From Bacteroidota bacterium (lineage in GTDB: Bacteria > Bacteroidota > Ignavibacteria > Ignavibacteriales > Ignavibacteriaceae): 64,000 nucleotides of DNA. The position numbers and the translations under genes were made by a program. Shown in pieces: positions 52,345 to 62,173 of the stretch (position 1 is its first letter; the number at the start of each line of letters is the position of its first letter). The notes beneath the pieces were generated by a model that was not told where the DNA came from, ran no database searches, and saw nothing but the letters and a program-made list of their open reading frames with translations. The DNA is taken from positions 1-64,000 of the forward strand of contig JAMCWE010000021.1 of NCBI GenBank assembly GCA_023475265.1, in the 5' to 3' direction.

Positions 52345-53372
52345 TAATTATGAAGCTTGATACTCCAAGAGATTCAATTGAAAGAGTAAAAAGCAAAATC
52401 GTCGAAAGAAATTGTGTACCGCATGAAATTCCTGGCGCAAGCAAACTTGGAATTGGTATCACCGGCCCTACGAGCCTTCTTATAGAAGAAGAATTTCAAA
52501 ACATGGAAGATGTTGAAGAAGTAATTCGTGTTACAAAACCTTACAAACTTGTCAGCCGGGAAATGAAAAAGGAAGATACAATAATAAAAATGAATGAGCT
52601 AAAAATCGGCGGAGAAGAATTGACGATCATAGCTGGCCCGTGTTCTGTAGAAAGCAGGCAGCAGCTATTCGACATTGCTGGAGAGTTGAAAGAATTGGGA
52701 ATTAAATTCCTTCGAGCCGGCGCTTATAAACCTCGCTCAAGTCCATATTCTTTTCAAGGATTAAAAGAAAAAGGAATTGAGATTCTTTTCGAAGTTAAAA
52801 AAGAACTTGGAATGATGATTGTAACTGAAGCAAAAGATTCAAAGTCTCTTCCGCTGATCGCTGATGTTGCTGATATCATTCAAATAGGCGCACGCAACAT
52901 GCAAAACTTTTCATTACTTGAGGAAGTCGGCCAATTAAAAAACACAATTCTCTTGAAGCGAGGATTAGCAGCAACAATTGAAGATCTGCTTATGAGCGCA
53001 GAATATATTTTATCACAAGGTAATTTTAATGTAATTCTTTGTGAGCGAGGAATACGAACTTTTGAAACGATGACAAGAAATACTTTAGATTTAAATGCTG
53101 TACCAACAATTAAAAAGCAATCTCATCTTCCTATCATTGTGGATCCATCGCATGGAATTGGAATTTGGGATAAAGTTCAGCCAATGGCTATGGCAGCAAT
53201 TGCATGCGGTGCAGATGGCTTAATGATCGAAGTACATAATCATCCGGATAAAGCTTTATCGGATGGATATCAATCTCTAACACCAAAGAATTTTAAAAAA
53301 CTTTTAGAAAAAATCGAACAGTTGGCTCCAATTGTCGATAGAAAGATTTCAGATTATGCAAATGTCGAATAA
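52338..53372 (+). CDS. aroF: DAHP synthase with N-terminal regulatory domain
   Basis: Condenses PEP and erythrose-4-phosphate, the first shikimate-pathway step. A 344-residue enzyme of the Thermotoga/Bacillus type. A ferredoxin-like N-terminal domain (about 1-70, usually the site of aromatic feedback) is followed by the barrel: [43 protein letters not shown] and [11 protein letters not shown]. It sits between trpF and trpB, so its supply is tied to the Trp attenuator. Which amino acid inhibits it is not readable. Confidence 0.95.
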   Translation: MLIIMKLDTPRDSIERVKSKIVERNCVPHEIPGASKLGIGITGPTSLLIEEEFQNMEDVEEVIRVTKPYKLVSREMKKEDTIIKMNELKIGGEELTIIAGPCSVESRQQLFDIAGELKELGIKFLRAGAYKPRSSPYSFQGLKEKGIEILFEVKKELGMMIVTEAKDSKSLPLIADVADIIQIGARNMQNFSLLEEVGQLKNTILLKRGLAATIEDLLMSAEYILSQGNFNVILCERGIRTFETMTRNTLDLNAVPTIKKQSHLPIIVDPSHGIGIWDKVQPMAMAAIACGADGLMIEVHNHPDKALSDGYQSLTPKNFKKLLEKIEQLAPIVDRKISDYANVE

Positions 53373-54555
53373 ATATAATTCCCCGGATGTAAACGGGCAT
53401 TTCGGGAAGTTCGGTGGAAAATATGTTCCCGAAACTTTGATCACTCCTTTAAAAGAATTGGAAGAAACTTATTTTCAATTGACTAAAGAAAAAAATTTTC
53501 AAGATGAATTAAATAAATTAAATAAAGAGTATACGGGCCGCCCTACTCCGCTAACTTTTGCAGATGGATTAACAAAATATTTCGACAAAGCAAAAATTTA
53601 TTTGAAGCGGGAAGATCTTTGTCATACTGGCGCACATAAAATAAATAATGCACTTGGCCAAATTCTTCTTGCAAAAAAACTCGGTAAGACAAGAATAATT
53701 GCTGAAACCGGCGCAGGACAGCATGGAGTAGCAACTGCAACAGTTTGTGCAAAATTCGGATTAAAATGTTTTGTTTATATGGGCGAAGTTGATATCGAAC
53801 GGCAAAGCTTAAATGTTTTTAGAATGAAACTTCTTGGAGCTGAAGTTATTCCAGTTTCATCCGGCAGCAGAACATTAAAAGATGCTGCCAATGAAGCCAT
53901 AAGAGATTGGGTAACAAATGTAAAAGATACTCATTACATAATCGGTTCGGTTGTTGGTCCGCATCCTTACCCAATGATCGTAAGAGATTTTCAATCAGTT
54001 ATCGGCAAAGAAACTAAAGAACAAATTCAAATAGCGGAAGAAAGATTGCCGGATTATATAGTAGCCTGTGTTGGCGGCGGCAGTAATGCCATTGGAATTT
54101 TTTATTCATTCATTAATACTAAAGTAAAGCTTATCGGTGTTGAAGCTGCTGGTTATGGAATAAACACAAATAAACATTGTGCAACTTTAACTCTTGGGCG
54201 AGAAGGGATTTTTCAAGGAATGAAAACTTATCTTCTTCAAAATGATGAAGGACAAGTTTCTGAAGTTCATTCAATTTCAGCCGGACTAGATTATCCTGGT
54301 GTTGGTCCGGAACACAGCCTTTTTAAAGATGAAGTTATTGCTGATTATTATTCAGTAACAGATGATGAAGCGATTCGAGCAACTGAATTATTATCTAAGG
54401 CGGAAGGAATTATTCCTGCGCTTGAATCAGCACATGCGGTTGCTTATTTGAACTATCTAATGCCAAATACAAAGAAAGACGAAATTGTAATCGTTAATAT
54501 TAGCGGCAGAGGTGATAAAGATTTAAACACAATTAAAGATAAATTGGGATATTAA
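53356..54555 (+). CDS. trpB: Tryptophan synthase beta chain
   Basis: Condenses indole and serine to tryptophan with PLP. About 399 residues. The PLP lysine is in [14 protein letters not shown], the glycine-rich phosphate cup is [12 protein letters not shown], and [15 protein letters not shown] is the typical opening. The start is taken as ATG 53356 (another ATG is at 53362); the ORF track's earlier start extends deep into aroF. The stop abuts the trpA ATG with no gap. Confidence 0.97.
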   Translation: MQMSNKYNSPDVNGHFGKFGGKYVPETLITPLKELEETYFQLTKEKNFQDELNKLNKEYTGRPTPLTFADGLTKYFDKAKIYLKREDLCHTGAHKINNALGQILLAKKLGKTRIIAETGAGQHGVATATVCAKFGLKCFVYMGEVDIERQSLNVFRMKLLGAEVIPVSSGSRTLKDAANEAIRDWVTNVKDTHYIIGSVVGPHPYPMIVRDFQSVIGKETKEQIQIAEERLPDYIVACVGGGSNAIGIFYSFINTKVKLIGVEAAGYGINTNKHCATLTLGREGIFQGMKTYLLQNDEGQVSEVHSISAGLDYPGVGPEHSLFKDEVIADYYSVTDDEAIRATELLSKAEGIIPALESAHAVAYLNYLMPNTKKDEIVIVNISGRGDKDLNTIKDKLGY

Positions 54556-55341
54556 ATGACAACTATTGCAAATTATATTTCAGGCAAAAACAATAAAAAT
54601 GAAAAAGTCCTTTCGGTTTTTTTAACCTCCGGATTTCCAGATAAAAATAATTTTGTCGAACTTGCGTTAAGAGCCTTAGAAGCCGGCGCAGACATGCTTG
54701 AAATTGGTTTCCCGTTTAGCGATCCGTTAGCAGATGGTCCTATCATTCAACATTCATCTCAAATCGCACTTGAAAACGGAATTAACATTACCAAGACTTT
54801 TAATTTCATAAAAGAAATTAGAAGCCGCACTGACAAACCTTTGATCCTGATGGGTTATGCAAATCCTGTATTATCTTATGGAATAGAAAAGTTTGCTGAA
54901 AACGCAAAATCATTAGGAGTAAATGGAGTAATAATTCCGGACATTCCGATCGAAGAATATGAAAATTTTTATAATCATTTATTTGATGAAGTTAATACTA
55001 TATTATTAGTTACGCCTACTACTTCAAATGATCGTATTAAATTAATAGATGAAAAGAGCAGCGGATTTATATACTGTGTTTCTGTAAGCGGAACCACAGG
55101 GATTACTAATCAAGATAAAATTACTAGTATAGAATTTGTAAAACGAACTCGTTCAATTGTAAAAAAGAATAAAATGCTAGTAGGATTTGGAATTTCAAGT
55201 GTTAAAGATGCTCAATCTTTTGCGCCTTATTGCGATGGAATAATTGTTGGCAGCGCAGTTATTAAATCTCTGATGAATGATAGCTCGGATTATGTTAAAA
55301 CGCTTGATCTTATAAAAAAATTAAAACAGGCATTAGTTTAA
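54556..55341 (+). CDS. trpA: Tryptophan synthase alpha chain
   Basis: Cleaves indole-3-glycerol phosphate and channels indole to TrpB. A 261-residue barrel: catalytic Glu in ADMLEIGFPFSDPLADGPIIQ (near residue 49) and Asp in GVIIPDIPIEEYENF; SVSGTTGI and VGFGISSVKDAQ bind phosphate. It is the last gene of the operon. The 287 bases after it hold no gene and no obvious terminator. Confidence 0.97.
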   Translation: MTTIANYISGKNNKNEKVLSVFLTSGFPDKNNFVELALRALEAGADMLEIGFPFSDPLADGPIIQHSSQIALENGINITKTFNFIKEIRSRTDKPLILMGYANPVLSYGIEKFAENAKSLGVNGVIIPDIPIEEYENFYNHLFDEVNTILLVTPTTSNDRIKLIDEKSSGFIYCVSVSGTTGITNQDKITSIEFVKRTRSIVKKNKMLVGFGISSVKDAQSFAPYCDGIIVGSAVIKSLMNDSSDYVKTLDLIKKLKQALV

Positions 55342-55628
55342 TTCATTCAAAATATTTAAAAATGCTGAAAATTGGGCAAGGTTTATAAATTGATTGGCTA
55401 ACTTTATAACCATAAAAATAGCTTAAATGTTAAAAATAAATTTTCCCATTGTAAAATGATTATAAATATTATAAATTTACTACGCCAAAAAGAATAATAA
55501 TACAAGATTAAAAGATTTCAAACATCCCTTCTGTTTCTCTATATTGTTCAGTAAGATTTGTTTTCCTTTTTAATTCCTGCTTATTCATTCTTTTATAATA
55601 TTTCTAAAATAATTTAAGGAAAAATAAC

Positions 55629-55967
55629 ATGAACATTTTTGTTGGCAATTTATCACGGGATGTTACCGATGATGAATTAAGAGAGTTGTTTGCCAATTAC
55701 GGGCAAGTAAAAAGCGTAAAAATAATAAGGGATATGTTTAGTCAGGAATCAAAAGGATTTGGTTTTATTGAAATGCCAGGACTTTCTGAAGCCCAAAAAG
55801 CAATTGGTGAATTAAATACAAAAGAGCTTAAAGGCAAAAAGATTTCCGTAAACGAAGCAAGACCACGCACTAACGATAGAAGAGGTGGAACTGGCGGGAA
55901 TAGAAGAAGTAGCGGCGGCGGCGGTAGTAGCAGAGGCGGCAGCGGCGGCGGTGGAAGGCGCTGGTAA
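55629..55967 (+). CDS. RRM-domain RNA-binding protein, glycine-rich tail
   Basis: A 112-residue protein. One RNA-recognition motif at residues 1-80 has RNP2 IFVGNL and RNP1 SKGFGFIEM. The tail is arginine/glycine/serine-rich (GGGGSSRGGSGGGGRRW). Such small RRM proteins are widespread in Bacteroidota and cyanobacteria and are often cold-induced RNA chaperones. The long AT-rich upstream region could carry regulatory structure, though I cannot name one. It precedes an inverted repeat shared with the convergent RidA gene. Confidence 0.94.
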   Translation: MNIFVGNLSRDVTDDELRELFANYGQVKSVKIIRDMFSQESKGFGFIEMPGLSEAQKAIGELNTKELKGKKISVNEARPRTNDRRGGTGGNRRSSGGGGSSRGGSGGGGRRW

Positions 55968-55982
55968 TTTATTAGAATATAA

Positions 55983-56023
55983 TGATGCATCGTGTAATAA
56001 TTAATTTATGAAGCGATGCATCA
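55983..56023. repeat. Inverted repeat between convergent genes
   Basis: TGATGCATCG (55983-55992) and CGATGCATCA (56014-56023) form a perfect 10-bp stem with a 21-base loop. T-rich sequence follows on the plus strand, so it could end the RRM transcript. The core resembles the 47-78 palindrome and may be a decayed copy of the same family. Confidence 0.6.
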
Positions 56024-56101
56024 AATATTTTTATTAAAACCTTTCTTAATCTAAGACTTGACTTCCGGAATAAAATCTACATTCAATAAGTTTAAATAGA
56101 T

Positions 56102-56557
56102 TTATTTTACTTTCACAATCATTTCTATTTCTAATGGCGCATTCATTGGGAGTTCATTAACACCAACTGCACTTCTAACATGTTTACCTTTATCTCCGAA
56201 AATTTTTCCAATTAATTCTGAAGCGCCGTTTGCAACTTTAGGTTGATTTGTAAAATAATCAGCACTATTTACATAAACAGTTAGCTTAACAATTTGATCA
56301 ACTTGGTCTAAGCTGCCGATAACGCTTTTAACAGCGCTTAAACAATTTAATGCAGAAATTTCTGCAGCCCGCTGGCCATCGGCTTCGCTTAAATCTGCTC
56401 CAATTTTCCCGGTAAATTTTAATTCGCCCCTTACAGTTGGCAATTGACCGGATGTGAAAACTAAATTATCAATTTTAATTGCCGGTATATATGCTGCCAA
56501 AGGCTTTGGCGCTTCCGGAAGTTCATAACCAAGCTCTTTTATTTTGTCTTCTATCAT
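56102..56557 (-). CDS. RidA/YjgF family protein
   Basis: A 151-residue member of the reactive-imine deaminase superfamily. [23 protein letters not shown] and [22 protein letters not shown] are the characteristic blocks. It belongs to the somewhat longer bacterial subgroup that opens [19 protein letters not shown]. The archetypal RidA catalytic arginine is not obvious, so deaminase activity is uncertain. The ATG at 56557 has GGAG upstream; the ORF track starts seven codons early. Confidence 0.9.
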   Translation of the reverse strand: MIEDKIKELGYELPEAPKPLAAYIPAIKIDNLVFTSGQLPTVRGELKFTGKIGADLSEADGQRAAEISALNCLSAVKSVIGSLDQVDQIVKLTVYVNSADYFTNQPKVANGASELIGKIFGDKGKHVRSAVGVNELPMNAPLEIEMIVKVK

Positions 56558-56647
56558 ACAAGCTCCTTTTTTTATCAATCGAAGTTTTTATTATTTTTCA
56601 ATTAGTAAAAGATATAAAAATGATTTCCAATTTAAAGGATTTTAATT

Positions 56648-57409
56648 ATGACCGATAGTAAATTTAACGAATTTGTAGAAATTGTGAAAAGACTCAGAAT
56701 CGAATGCCCATGGGATAAAGAACAAACAAATGATTCCATTAAAGCGGCAACAATAGAGGAAGCTTACGAAGTGGTTGATGCAATTGATAAGGAAAATTTT
56801 GAGGAATTAAAAAAAGAACTCGGGGATTTGCTTTTGCATGTTGTCTTTCATTCTGTAATTGCAGAGGGAGAAAATAAATTTACACTTGATGAAGTAATAG
56901 ATTCCATTAAGGAAAAATTAATTAGAAGGCATCCACATGTCTTTGGTGAAGTCGTAGTTTCAAATGCTGATGATGTAAAGAGAAATTGGGAAGCGATAAA
57001 ATTAGATGAGGGAAGAATTTCAATTTTAGATGGAGTTCCGGAGATAATGCCATCTTTACACAGAGCTTTTCGTTTGCAGGAAAAAGCAAGCAAGGTGGGA
57101 TTTGATTGGGAAAGGAAGGAAGATGTTTGGAAAAAAGTAATTGAAGAAATTGAAGAAATGCATTACTCAGAAAAAAAAGAATCAAAACAAGAACTTGAAG
57201 CCGAAATTGGTGATGTGTTTTTCGTTCTTACAAATTATGCAAGATTTTTAGGAATAAATCCTGAGAATGCTTTAAGATTAACAAATGAAAAATTTATTAA
57301 AAGATTTCAATACATTGAAAAAAAAATAAACGAATCAGGCAGGCAGATTAATGAATCAAATTTGGCAGAGATGGATAAATATTGGAATGAAAGTAAATTA
57401 AAATTGTAA
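56648..57409 (+). CDS. mazG: Nucleoside triphosphate pyrophosphohydrolase MazG
   Basis: Hydrolyses (d)NTPs to monophosphates and pyrophosphate. 253 residues, two tandem MazG domains. The first has CPWDKEQTNDSI, EEAYEVVDAID and ELGDLLLHVVFH; the second has KEDVWKKVIEEIEEM and EIGDVFFVLTNYARF. HPHVFGEVVVSNADDVKRNWE is the classic linker. It is probably a single-gene unit, convergent with the phoH-like gene. Confidence 0.95.
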   Translation: MTDSKFNEFVEIVKRLRIECPWDKEQTNDSIKAATIEEAYEVVDAIDKENFEELKKELGDLLLHVVFHSVIAEGENKFTLDEVIDSIKEKLIRRHPHVFGEVVVSNADDVKRNWEAIKLDEGRISILDGVPEIMPSLHRAFRLQEKASKVGFDWERKEDVWKKVIEEIEEMHYSEKKESKQELEAEIGDVFFVLTNYARFLGINPENALRLTNEKFIKRFQYIEKKINESGRQINESNLAEMDKYWNESKLKL

Positions 57410-57449
57410 ACATTAAAGTTTAAAAAGGTCTTATTTTTTTAGTTGATAA

Positions 57450-58433
57450 TTAAATAACAGATTTTCCGTTAGATGATCCTTCGGTTCCGTTGAATTTTTC
57501 ATAAGCGTTTATAATATCTTTTACAAGTTTATGACGCACTACATCTGATTTTTCAAAATAAACAAAACCTACTCCTTCAATATTTTTTAAAATATCTTTT
57601 GCTTGTATCAATCCACTGATAGATTTTGAGGGCAAATCTATTTGTGTAATGTCTCCTGTTATAATCGCTTTTGAATTTACACCTAATCTTGTTAGAAACA
57701 TTTTCATTTGAACATCTGTTGCATTTTGTGCCTCATCTAAAATAACGAATGCATTATTAAGAGTTCTGCCGCGCATATATGCAAGCGGTACAATCTCAAC
57801 AACTTTTTTTTCAATATAATTTTTTAGCTTATCCGAAGGCATCATATCATCCAATGCATCATAAAGCGGGCGAAGATAAGGATCTATTTTTTCTCGAAAG
57901 TCTCCAGGTAAAAAGCCTAAGCTCTCACCGGCTTCAACAGCAGGGCGTGCTAATATAATTTTATTTACAATTCCTTTCTTTAAAGCTGATACGGCAAATG
58001 CAACCGCAAGATAAGTCTTCCCAGTACCGGCTGGACCAATTGCAAAACAGATATCATTCTTAGCTGCTGTCTGCAAATAGTTTATTTGACCAGCTGTTTT
58101 TGCTTTTATTACATCACTTTTTGTATACAGAATTATTGAATCAAATTCTTTTTCAGTAATAATTTCTTTCCCTTGAGTAGTAAGGTCAAGAATGGTTTCA
58201 ATATCTGAAGTTTTTAATGATCCGTTTGTATTGATTACATAGATCATTTCTTTAATTACTTTTTCAATAGCATTGACTTCTTCCAAGACACCCTTTATTA
58301 AAACATTTTCTCCTCTTACTATAATTGCTGCATTAAATCTATCTTCAATAATTTTTAAGTTGGTGTCATTCATTCCCAACAAAGTCATCAAATCTACATT
58401 TTCAAGCGTCATGCGTTTCTCAATAACAGTCAT
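57450..58433 (-). CDS. phoH: PhoH family ATPase (PhoL/YbeZ-like)
   Basis: A 327-residue cytoplasmic P-loop protein. An N-terminal KH-like segment (DRFNAAIIVRGENVLIKG) is followed by the ATPase core: Walker A GPAGTGKTYLA near residue 135, ILARPAVEAGESLGFLPGD, Walker B NAFVILDEAQNAT and TRLGVNSKAIITGDITQIDLP. YbeZ-type PhoH proteins work with the rRNA nuclease YbeY in many bacteria; ybeY is not beside it here. A terminator from the next operon lies just upstream of its start. Confidence 0.93.
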   Translation of the reverse strand: MTVIEKRMTLENVDLMTLLGMNDTNLKIIEDRFNAAIIVRGENVLIKGVLEEVNAIEKVIKEMIYVINTNGSLKTSDIETILDLTTQGKEIITEKEFDSIILYTKSDVIKAKTAGQINYLQTAAKNDICFAIGPAGTGKTYLAVAFAVSALKKGIVNKIILARPAVEAGESLGFLPGDFREKIDPYLRPLYDALDDMMPSDKLKNYIEKKVVEIVPLAYMRGRTLNNAFVILDEAQNATDVQMKMFLTRLGVNSKAIITGDITQIDLPSKSISGLIQAKDILKNIEGVGFVYFEKSDVVRHKLVKDIINAYEKFNGTEGSSNGKSVI

Positions 58434-58455
58434 CTTCCTCCTTCATAATAAAAAA

Positions 58456-58484
58456 AGCCCTTATCACCTAAAATGACAAGGGCT
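58456..58484 (-). terminator. Terminator of the LysM/lipoprotein unit
   Basis: AGCCCTT ... AAGGGCT, 7 bp extended by TCA/TGA across one mismatch, with T-rich sequence following on the minus strand. It lies 36 bases past the LysM gene stop and correctly oriented for it. Confidence 0.85.
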
Positions 58485-58520
58485 AAAATATTTAATAAAC
58501 CGGACACAAAAAATGTTAAA

Positions 58521-59198
58521 TTATTTAGCTGGTGCTGGTTTATAATTCTTTTTAATTTTTTCGTACTTTGCTTTTTCTTCTTCAGTTAAATTCGGAATCT
58601 TAAAAATTTGTTTAGGATAAATTAAATTAGGATTCTTTATTTGATCGCGATTTGCTTTGTAAATTACCGGCCAAGCAAAACCATTTCCATAGAATGTTGG
58701 CTTCTTAGCAATATTCCATAAACAATCGCCTTTAACAACGGTATAGTTAATTTCTTTAGGAGCTTCAACCCAAGCATCTAAAGCAGCTTGCATTTGATTA
58801 TGAACTTTATCAAAAAATTCCGGTAATGCACTAATTTTATTAGCTTTTAAAGCGTCAAGATCTTTTTGTCTATCTGCTTTAGGTCCTTCTTTTCTTTGAA
58901 TCTTTCCATCAAGTTCATTTACCGCACTTCTAAAATTATCAACATCTGCTTGAGTAGCACCAACAAGTGCATAAAGTTCTTTCATGCAATCTTCATAACT
59001 TTCAACACTTTTTGATTTTAAATTATTTACATCAGTTTGTAACGAAGTAATTTCTTGAGTCAAACTTTGCTTCTCAGTATTGAGGCGGTTCATCTCGGCT
59101 TGCCATTCATCTTTTGTCATTTTTTCCTGAGCAAAAACTGCTACAGAAAAGAAAATCAAAAGAGATAAAATACTTATTAAATTTCTACTTAATTTCAT
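58521..59198 (-). CDS. Secreted coiled-coil protein with C-terminal LysM domain
   Basis: A 225-residue protein: signal peptide (ISILSLLIFFSVAVFAQ), a heptad-rich coiled coil at about residues 25-115, then a helical linker. A LysM peptidoglycan-binding domain is at about 150-205 (VVKGDCLWNIAKKPTFYGNGFAWPVIYKANRDQIKNP region). It probably anchors to the cell wall in the periplasm. It follows a coiled-coil lipoprotein gene by 47 bases and shares its terminator. Confidence 0.88.
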   Translation of the reverse strand: MKLSRNLISILSLLIFFSVAVFAQEKMTKDEWQAEMNRLNTEKQSLTQEITSLQTDVNNLKSKSVESYEDCMKELYALVGATQADVDNFRSAVNELDGKIQRKEGPKADRQKDLDALKANKISALPEFFDKVHNQMQAALDAWVEAPKEINYTVVKGDCLWNIAKKPTFYGNGFAWPVIYKANRDQIKNPNLIYPKQIFKIPNLTEEEKAKYEKIKKNYKPAPAK

Positions 59199-59245
59199 TT
59201 TAATTCCTCCAAATCCATTTTTAATTTTAATTTCATAAAAGAATA

Positions 59246-59524
59246 TTATTTAGAAGACATCTTTTCTAAATTAGCCTTAGTCTCTTCTTTCTGCTTATTG
59301 CATTCAGCAAGTTTTTCTTGCTTTGCTGCAATTTCTTTTTCAAGATTTGCTCTTTCATCTTTCAATGAATTTGCTTGAGATTGGAGAGAATTAACTTCAC
59401 TTCTCAGGTTATTTAATTGAGCCATTTCTGCTTCACTAACACCGCCGCAACCACTTAAAAATGCTGTCGTAACAGCAAAAGCAGCTACTATAACAGTGTT
59501 CCTAACAATTTTAGTAACTTTCAT
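59246..59524 (-). CDS. Small coiled-coil lipoprotein
   Basis: A 92-residue protein with a lipoprotein signal ending in the lipobox LSGC (Cys near residue 26). A single long heptad-repeat helix (NNLRSEVNSLQSQANSLKDE) follows and runs to the C-terminus. Architecture is like Lpp/murein-lipoprotein-type spacers. Coupled position ahead of the LysM protein suggests both act at the envelope-peptidoglycan interface. The final Lys could resemble the Lpp cross-link residue, but that is speculative. Confidence 0.85.
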   Translation of the reverse strand: MKVTKIVRNTVIVAAFAVTTAFLSGCGGVSEAEMAQLNNLRSEVNSLQSQANSLKDERANLEKEIAAKQEKLAECNKQKEETKANLEKMSSK

Positions 59525-59734
59525 ATTAGAACCTCCAAAAATTAATTTTTTAGTAAGTTGATTAAATTTTTTCCAAAAAAGATCTCACTAAAATACACCT
59601 ACACACAAAATACACAACAATAACTAATTCCTTGCAAATTAAGTTTTTATAACACTATACTATATAACAAAATAGGGTAATAAATTCAAGCATAGGGTAA
59701 AAAACATTATTATTATTTGCGCCATACAACATTT

Positions 59735-60415
59735 TTAGAGTAATCTTCTTTCCACAAAACTAGTATAACTGTTGCCGGCAATTATTAAATGATCAAATAC
59801 CGGTATCTCCATAATTTTTCCTGATTCAACAATTTTTTTAGTGATAGCAATATCTTCCGTACTCGGATCGGGGTTACCACTTGGATGATTGTGGATTAAA
59901 ATTATACTTGCAGAACTATTTTCAATTGCTGCTTTAAATATTTCCCGAGGATGGACCACACTTGAATTTAAGCTTCCAATCGATATAGTTTCGATCTTAA
60001 TAATTTTATTTGCAGTATTCAAACAGACTACAATGAATTTTTCTTTTAACTCATCCTTTAATAATGGAATAAAAATTTCAGCGACATCTTTTGGTGAAGT
60101 GATTTTATTTTCTGAGTACCATTTCGATTGAGATAATATTCTCCTGCTTATTTCAAATGCTGCCAAAAGTGTTGCTGCCTTATCTTTTCCAATACCGGAA
60201 CTTTTAGTTAATGTTGACAAAGGTTTAGACGCAAGAACAGCAAGGTTTCCCTGTTCAATTATTAACTCTTGCGCTACATCAATAACAGATTTGCCCTTAG
60301 TTCCTGTTCGTAAAAGGATTGCTATTAATTCTGCATCAGAAAGATTTTGAGCGCCTCTCAGCATAAGTTTCTCCCGAGGCCTATCATCTAAAGGAAGTTC
60401 TTTAACTTTTAACAT
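59735..60415 (-). CDS. radC: RadC family JAB-domain protein
   Basis: A 226-residue protein. An N-terminal helix-hairpin-helix region (SDAELIAILLRTGTKGKSV and SSGIGKDKAATLLAAFEI) is followed by a JAB/MPN metalloprotease-like domain with the zinc motif IHNHPSGNPDPSTED near residue 175. The historical link to DNA repair is not well supported and the biochemical role is unknown. The binding-protein gene upstream is 18 bases away on the same strand. Confidence 0.95.
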   Translation of the reverse strand: MLKVKELPLDDRPREKLMLRGAQNLSDAELIAILLRTGTKGKSVIDVAQELIIEQGNLAVLASKPLSTLTKSSGIGKDKAATLLAAFEISRRILSQSKWYSENKITSPKDVAEIFIPLLKDELKEKFIVVCLNTANKIIKIETISIGSLNSSVVHPREIFKAAIENSSASIILIHNHPSGNPDPSTEDIAITKKIVESGKIMEIPVFDHLIIAGNSYTSFVERRLL

Positions 60416-60433
60416 CTTCCCCCTTTCTATATT

Positions 60434-62173
60434 TTATTTGCTAAGTTTGAATTTATCTACAAGTTCAAATCTACCATCTTTATATCTAACAATATTTAAA
60501 AATTTATTTACTCTGTCCTTATCAAAATAAATATCATTATGGTAACCTTGATATTTTATTTTAGCTTCAAGCTCATCATCTAAAGTTTTGCGATCGGCAT
60601 TAAAATCTTTAACTACAGTTAATAAATATTCAGCAGCATCGTATCCATATAAAACATTTCTATCTGCTTCCATTTTTGTTTGATTAGAAAATCCTTTATT
60701 AAAAATTTGGTATGCAGAATCTGTGTAATCAATAAAATAATCCGAATCGAAAGTTAATTTATTACTTAATTCCGGATAAGTCTCGAAACCTTTTGCTAAA
60801 AACCAATCTTGATTTCCATAAATTGGCAGACTAAAATTATATAATACAAATTGTGAAAGAATAGCCGGCACATCGCGGTTATCAACTAATGGCAAATATA
60901 TTCCATCCAACTTGGATGAATCCGCAACGATTTTTGAAATTTGTTTTGCGAAGGAAGTGCTGTCACTATTATATTTTTGTGCAGTAATTATTTTGCCGCC
61001 TAACAGCTTAAATTCTTTTATGAATGAATCAGCAAAGGTTGGTGAATAACCCTCCTCAGCATATAGCACTGCCATTCTTTTTTTATTTTCAACATAATAA
61101 ATATATTCAGCCATTACCTTTCCCCTCAATTGAAATGTTGGATTGGCTTGAAAAAAACTGGGATACAATCCTGTTAAATCATCATCTGTGGCTGTTGGCG
61201 AAATTATAGGAATATTTGTATTCGAGAAAGCTTTTAATGTCTCCTTAACTTCGTCACTATAAATAGGTCCGATAATTGCTTTAAGAGAAGGAATTTTTGT
61301 AAGTTCATTTTTAATTTTTTGTATTTCGCTTTCATCCCGTTTAGTATCTCGGATTATAAGTCCAAGCTTTTGATCATGATCTTTATTATAAGTTGAAACG
61401 GCAAACTTTATCCCTTCAAGAATTTCCGAGACAGCTCTCATATCAACATTTCCTGAACTACTACTTAAAGGTAAAAGTGCAGCAATAACCGGAGTAGAAA
61501 TATTTTCTTGACCGTTTATTAATTTTTTATTTAGACTTTCAGCTTCCATTTTCTCTTCAGAATTGGGGAAGTCTTTTAATATACTTTTAAATGAATTTGA
61601 AGCGTCCGCTGAATCATCATTTTGAAGATATGATTTGCCAAGCAATAATAATAGAAATGGTTTTGAATTAATTCCATTGGAACTATCTGCAATTGATTTG
61701 ATTTGGATTGTTGATAAATAATTCAAAGCAATTTTTTCAGCGCTGGTTTTTGCATAATTGTTATAAAAAGTTGAAGAAGCTGTATCTATCAGTGCGGTCA
61801 ATTCCATCACTGCTGAATAATAATCTTTTGACTCAACATAAATTTGCGCTAAAGTTAATTTTGCTTCATCAACATATTTGCTGTCAGGGTATTCTTTTAA
61901 AAATTGTTTAAGGATGTCCTTTGCCTCATAAAATAATTTTAATTGCAGCAAAGATTTTCCATCAAATATATATACAATTGTAGTTTTCGGATTAAGTCTA
62001 TTTTGCATAATGATGTGGTTAAAAATTTGATGAGCATCTTTGAAGTTTGATGAATTATAAAAATCTAAACCTTGTTTGAATTCATTATTAACTTTTGAAG
62101 TATCATTTTCCTGAGAATACAAAAAAATGGGAAACAAAATTAGTATTGAAAGTGCTATTAAATTTCTAACCAT
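60434..62173 (-). CDS. TPR plus periplasmic-binding-type protein (LpoA-like)
   Basis: A 579-residue exported protein. A signal peptide (LIALSILILFPIFLYSQ) leads into TPR-like helical repeats at about residues 25-205. A type I periplasmic binding fold then spans about 225-575 (VIAALLPLSSSSGNVDM, AIIGPIYSDEVKETLKAFS, VLYAEEGYSPTFADSF). The combination resembles penicillin-binding protein activators (LpoA) and Leu/Ile/Val-type binding proteins. No permease genes accompany it, favouring the envelope role. It overlaps the upstream TPR gene by eight bases. Confidence 0.85.
   Translation of the reverse strand: MVRNLIALSILILFPIFLYSQENDTSKVNNEFKQGLDFYNSSNFKDAHQIFNHIIMQNRLNPKTTIVYIFDGKSLLQLKLFYEAKDILKQFLKEYPDSKYVDEAKLTLAQIYVESKDYYSAVMELTALIDTASSTFYNNYAKTSAEKIALNYLSTIQIKSIADSSNGINSKPFLLLLLGKSYLQNDDSADASNSFKSILKDFPNSEEKMEAESLNKKLINGQENISTPVIAALLPLSSSSGNVDMRAVSEILEGIKFAVSTYNKDHDQKLGLIIRDTKRDESEIQKIKNELTKIPSLKAIIGPIYSDEVKETLKAFSNTNIPIISPTATDDDLTGLYPSFFQANPTFQLRGKVMAEYIYYVENKKRMAVLYAEEGYSPTFADSFIKEFKLLGGKIITAQKYNSDSTSFAKQISKIVADSSKLDGIYLPLVDNRDVPAILSQFVLYNFSLPIYGNQDWFLAKGFETYPELSNKLTFDSDYFIDYTDSAYQIFNKGFSNQTKMEADRNVLYGYDAAEYLLTVVKDFNADRKTLDDELEAKIKYQGYHNDIYFDKDRVNKFLNIVRYKDGRFELVDKFKLSK

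Noticed and set aside
53332-53355. Longer trpB start inside aroF
   Set aside because: The added residues read through the DAHP synthase end and do not resemble any TrpB N-terminus.
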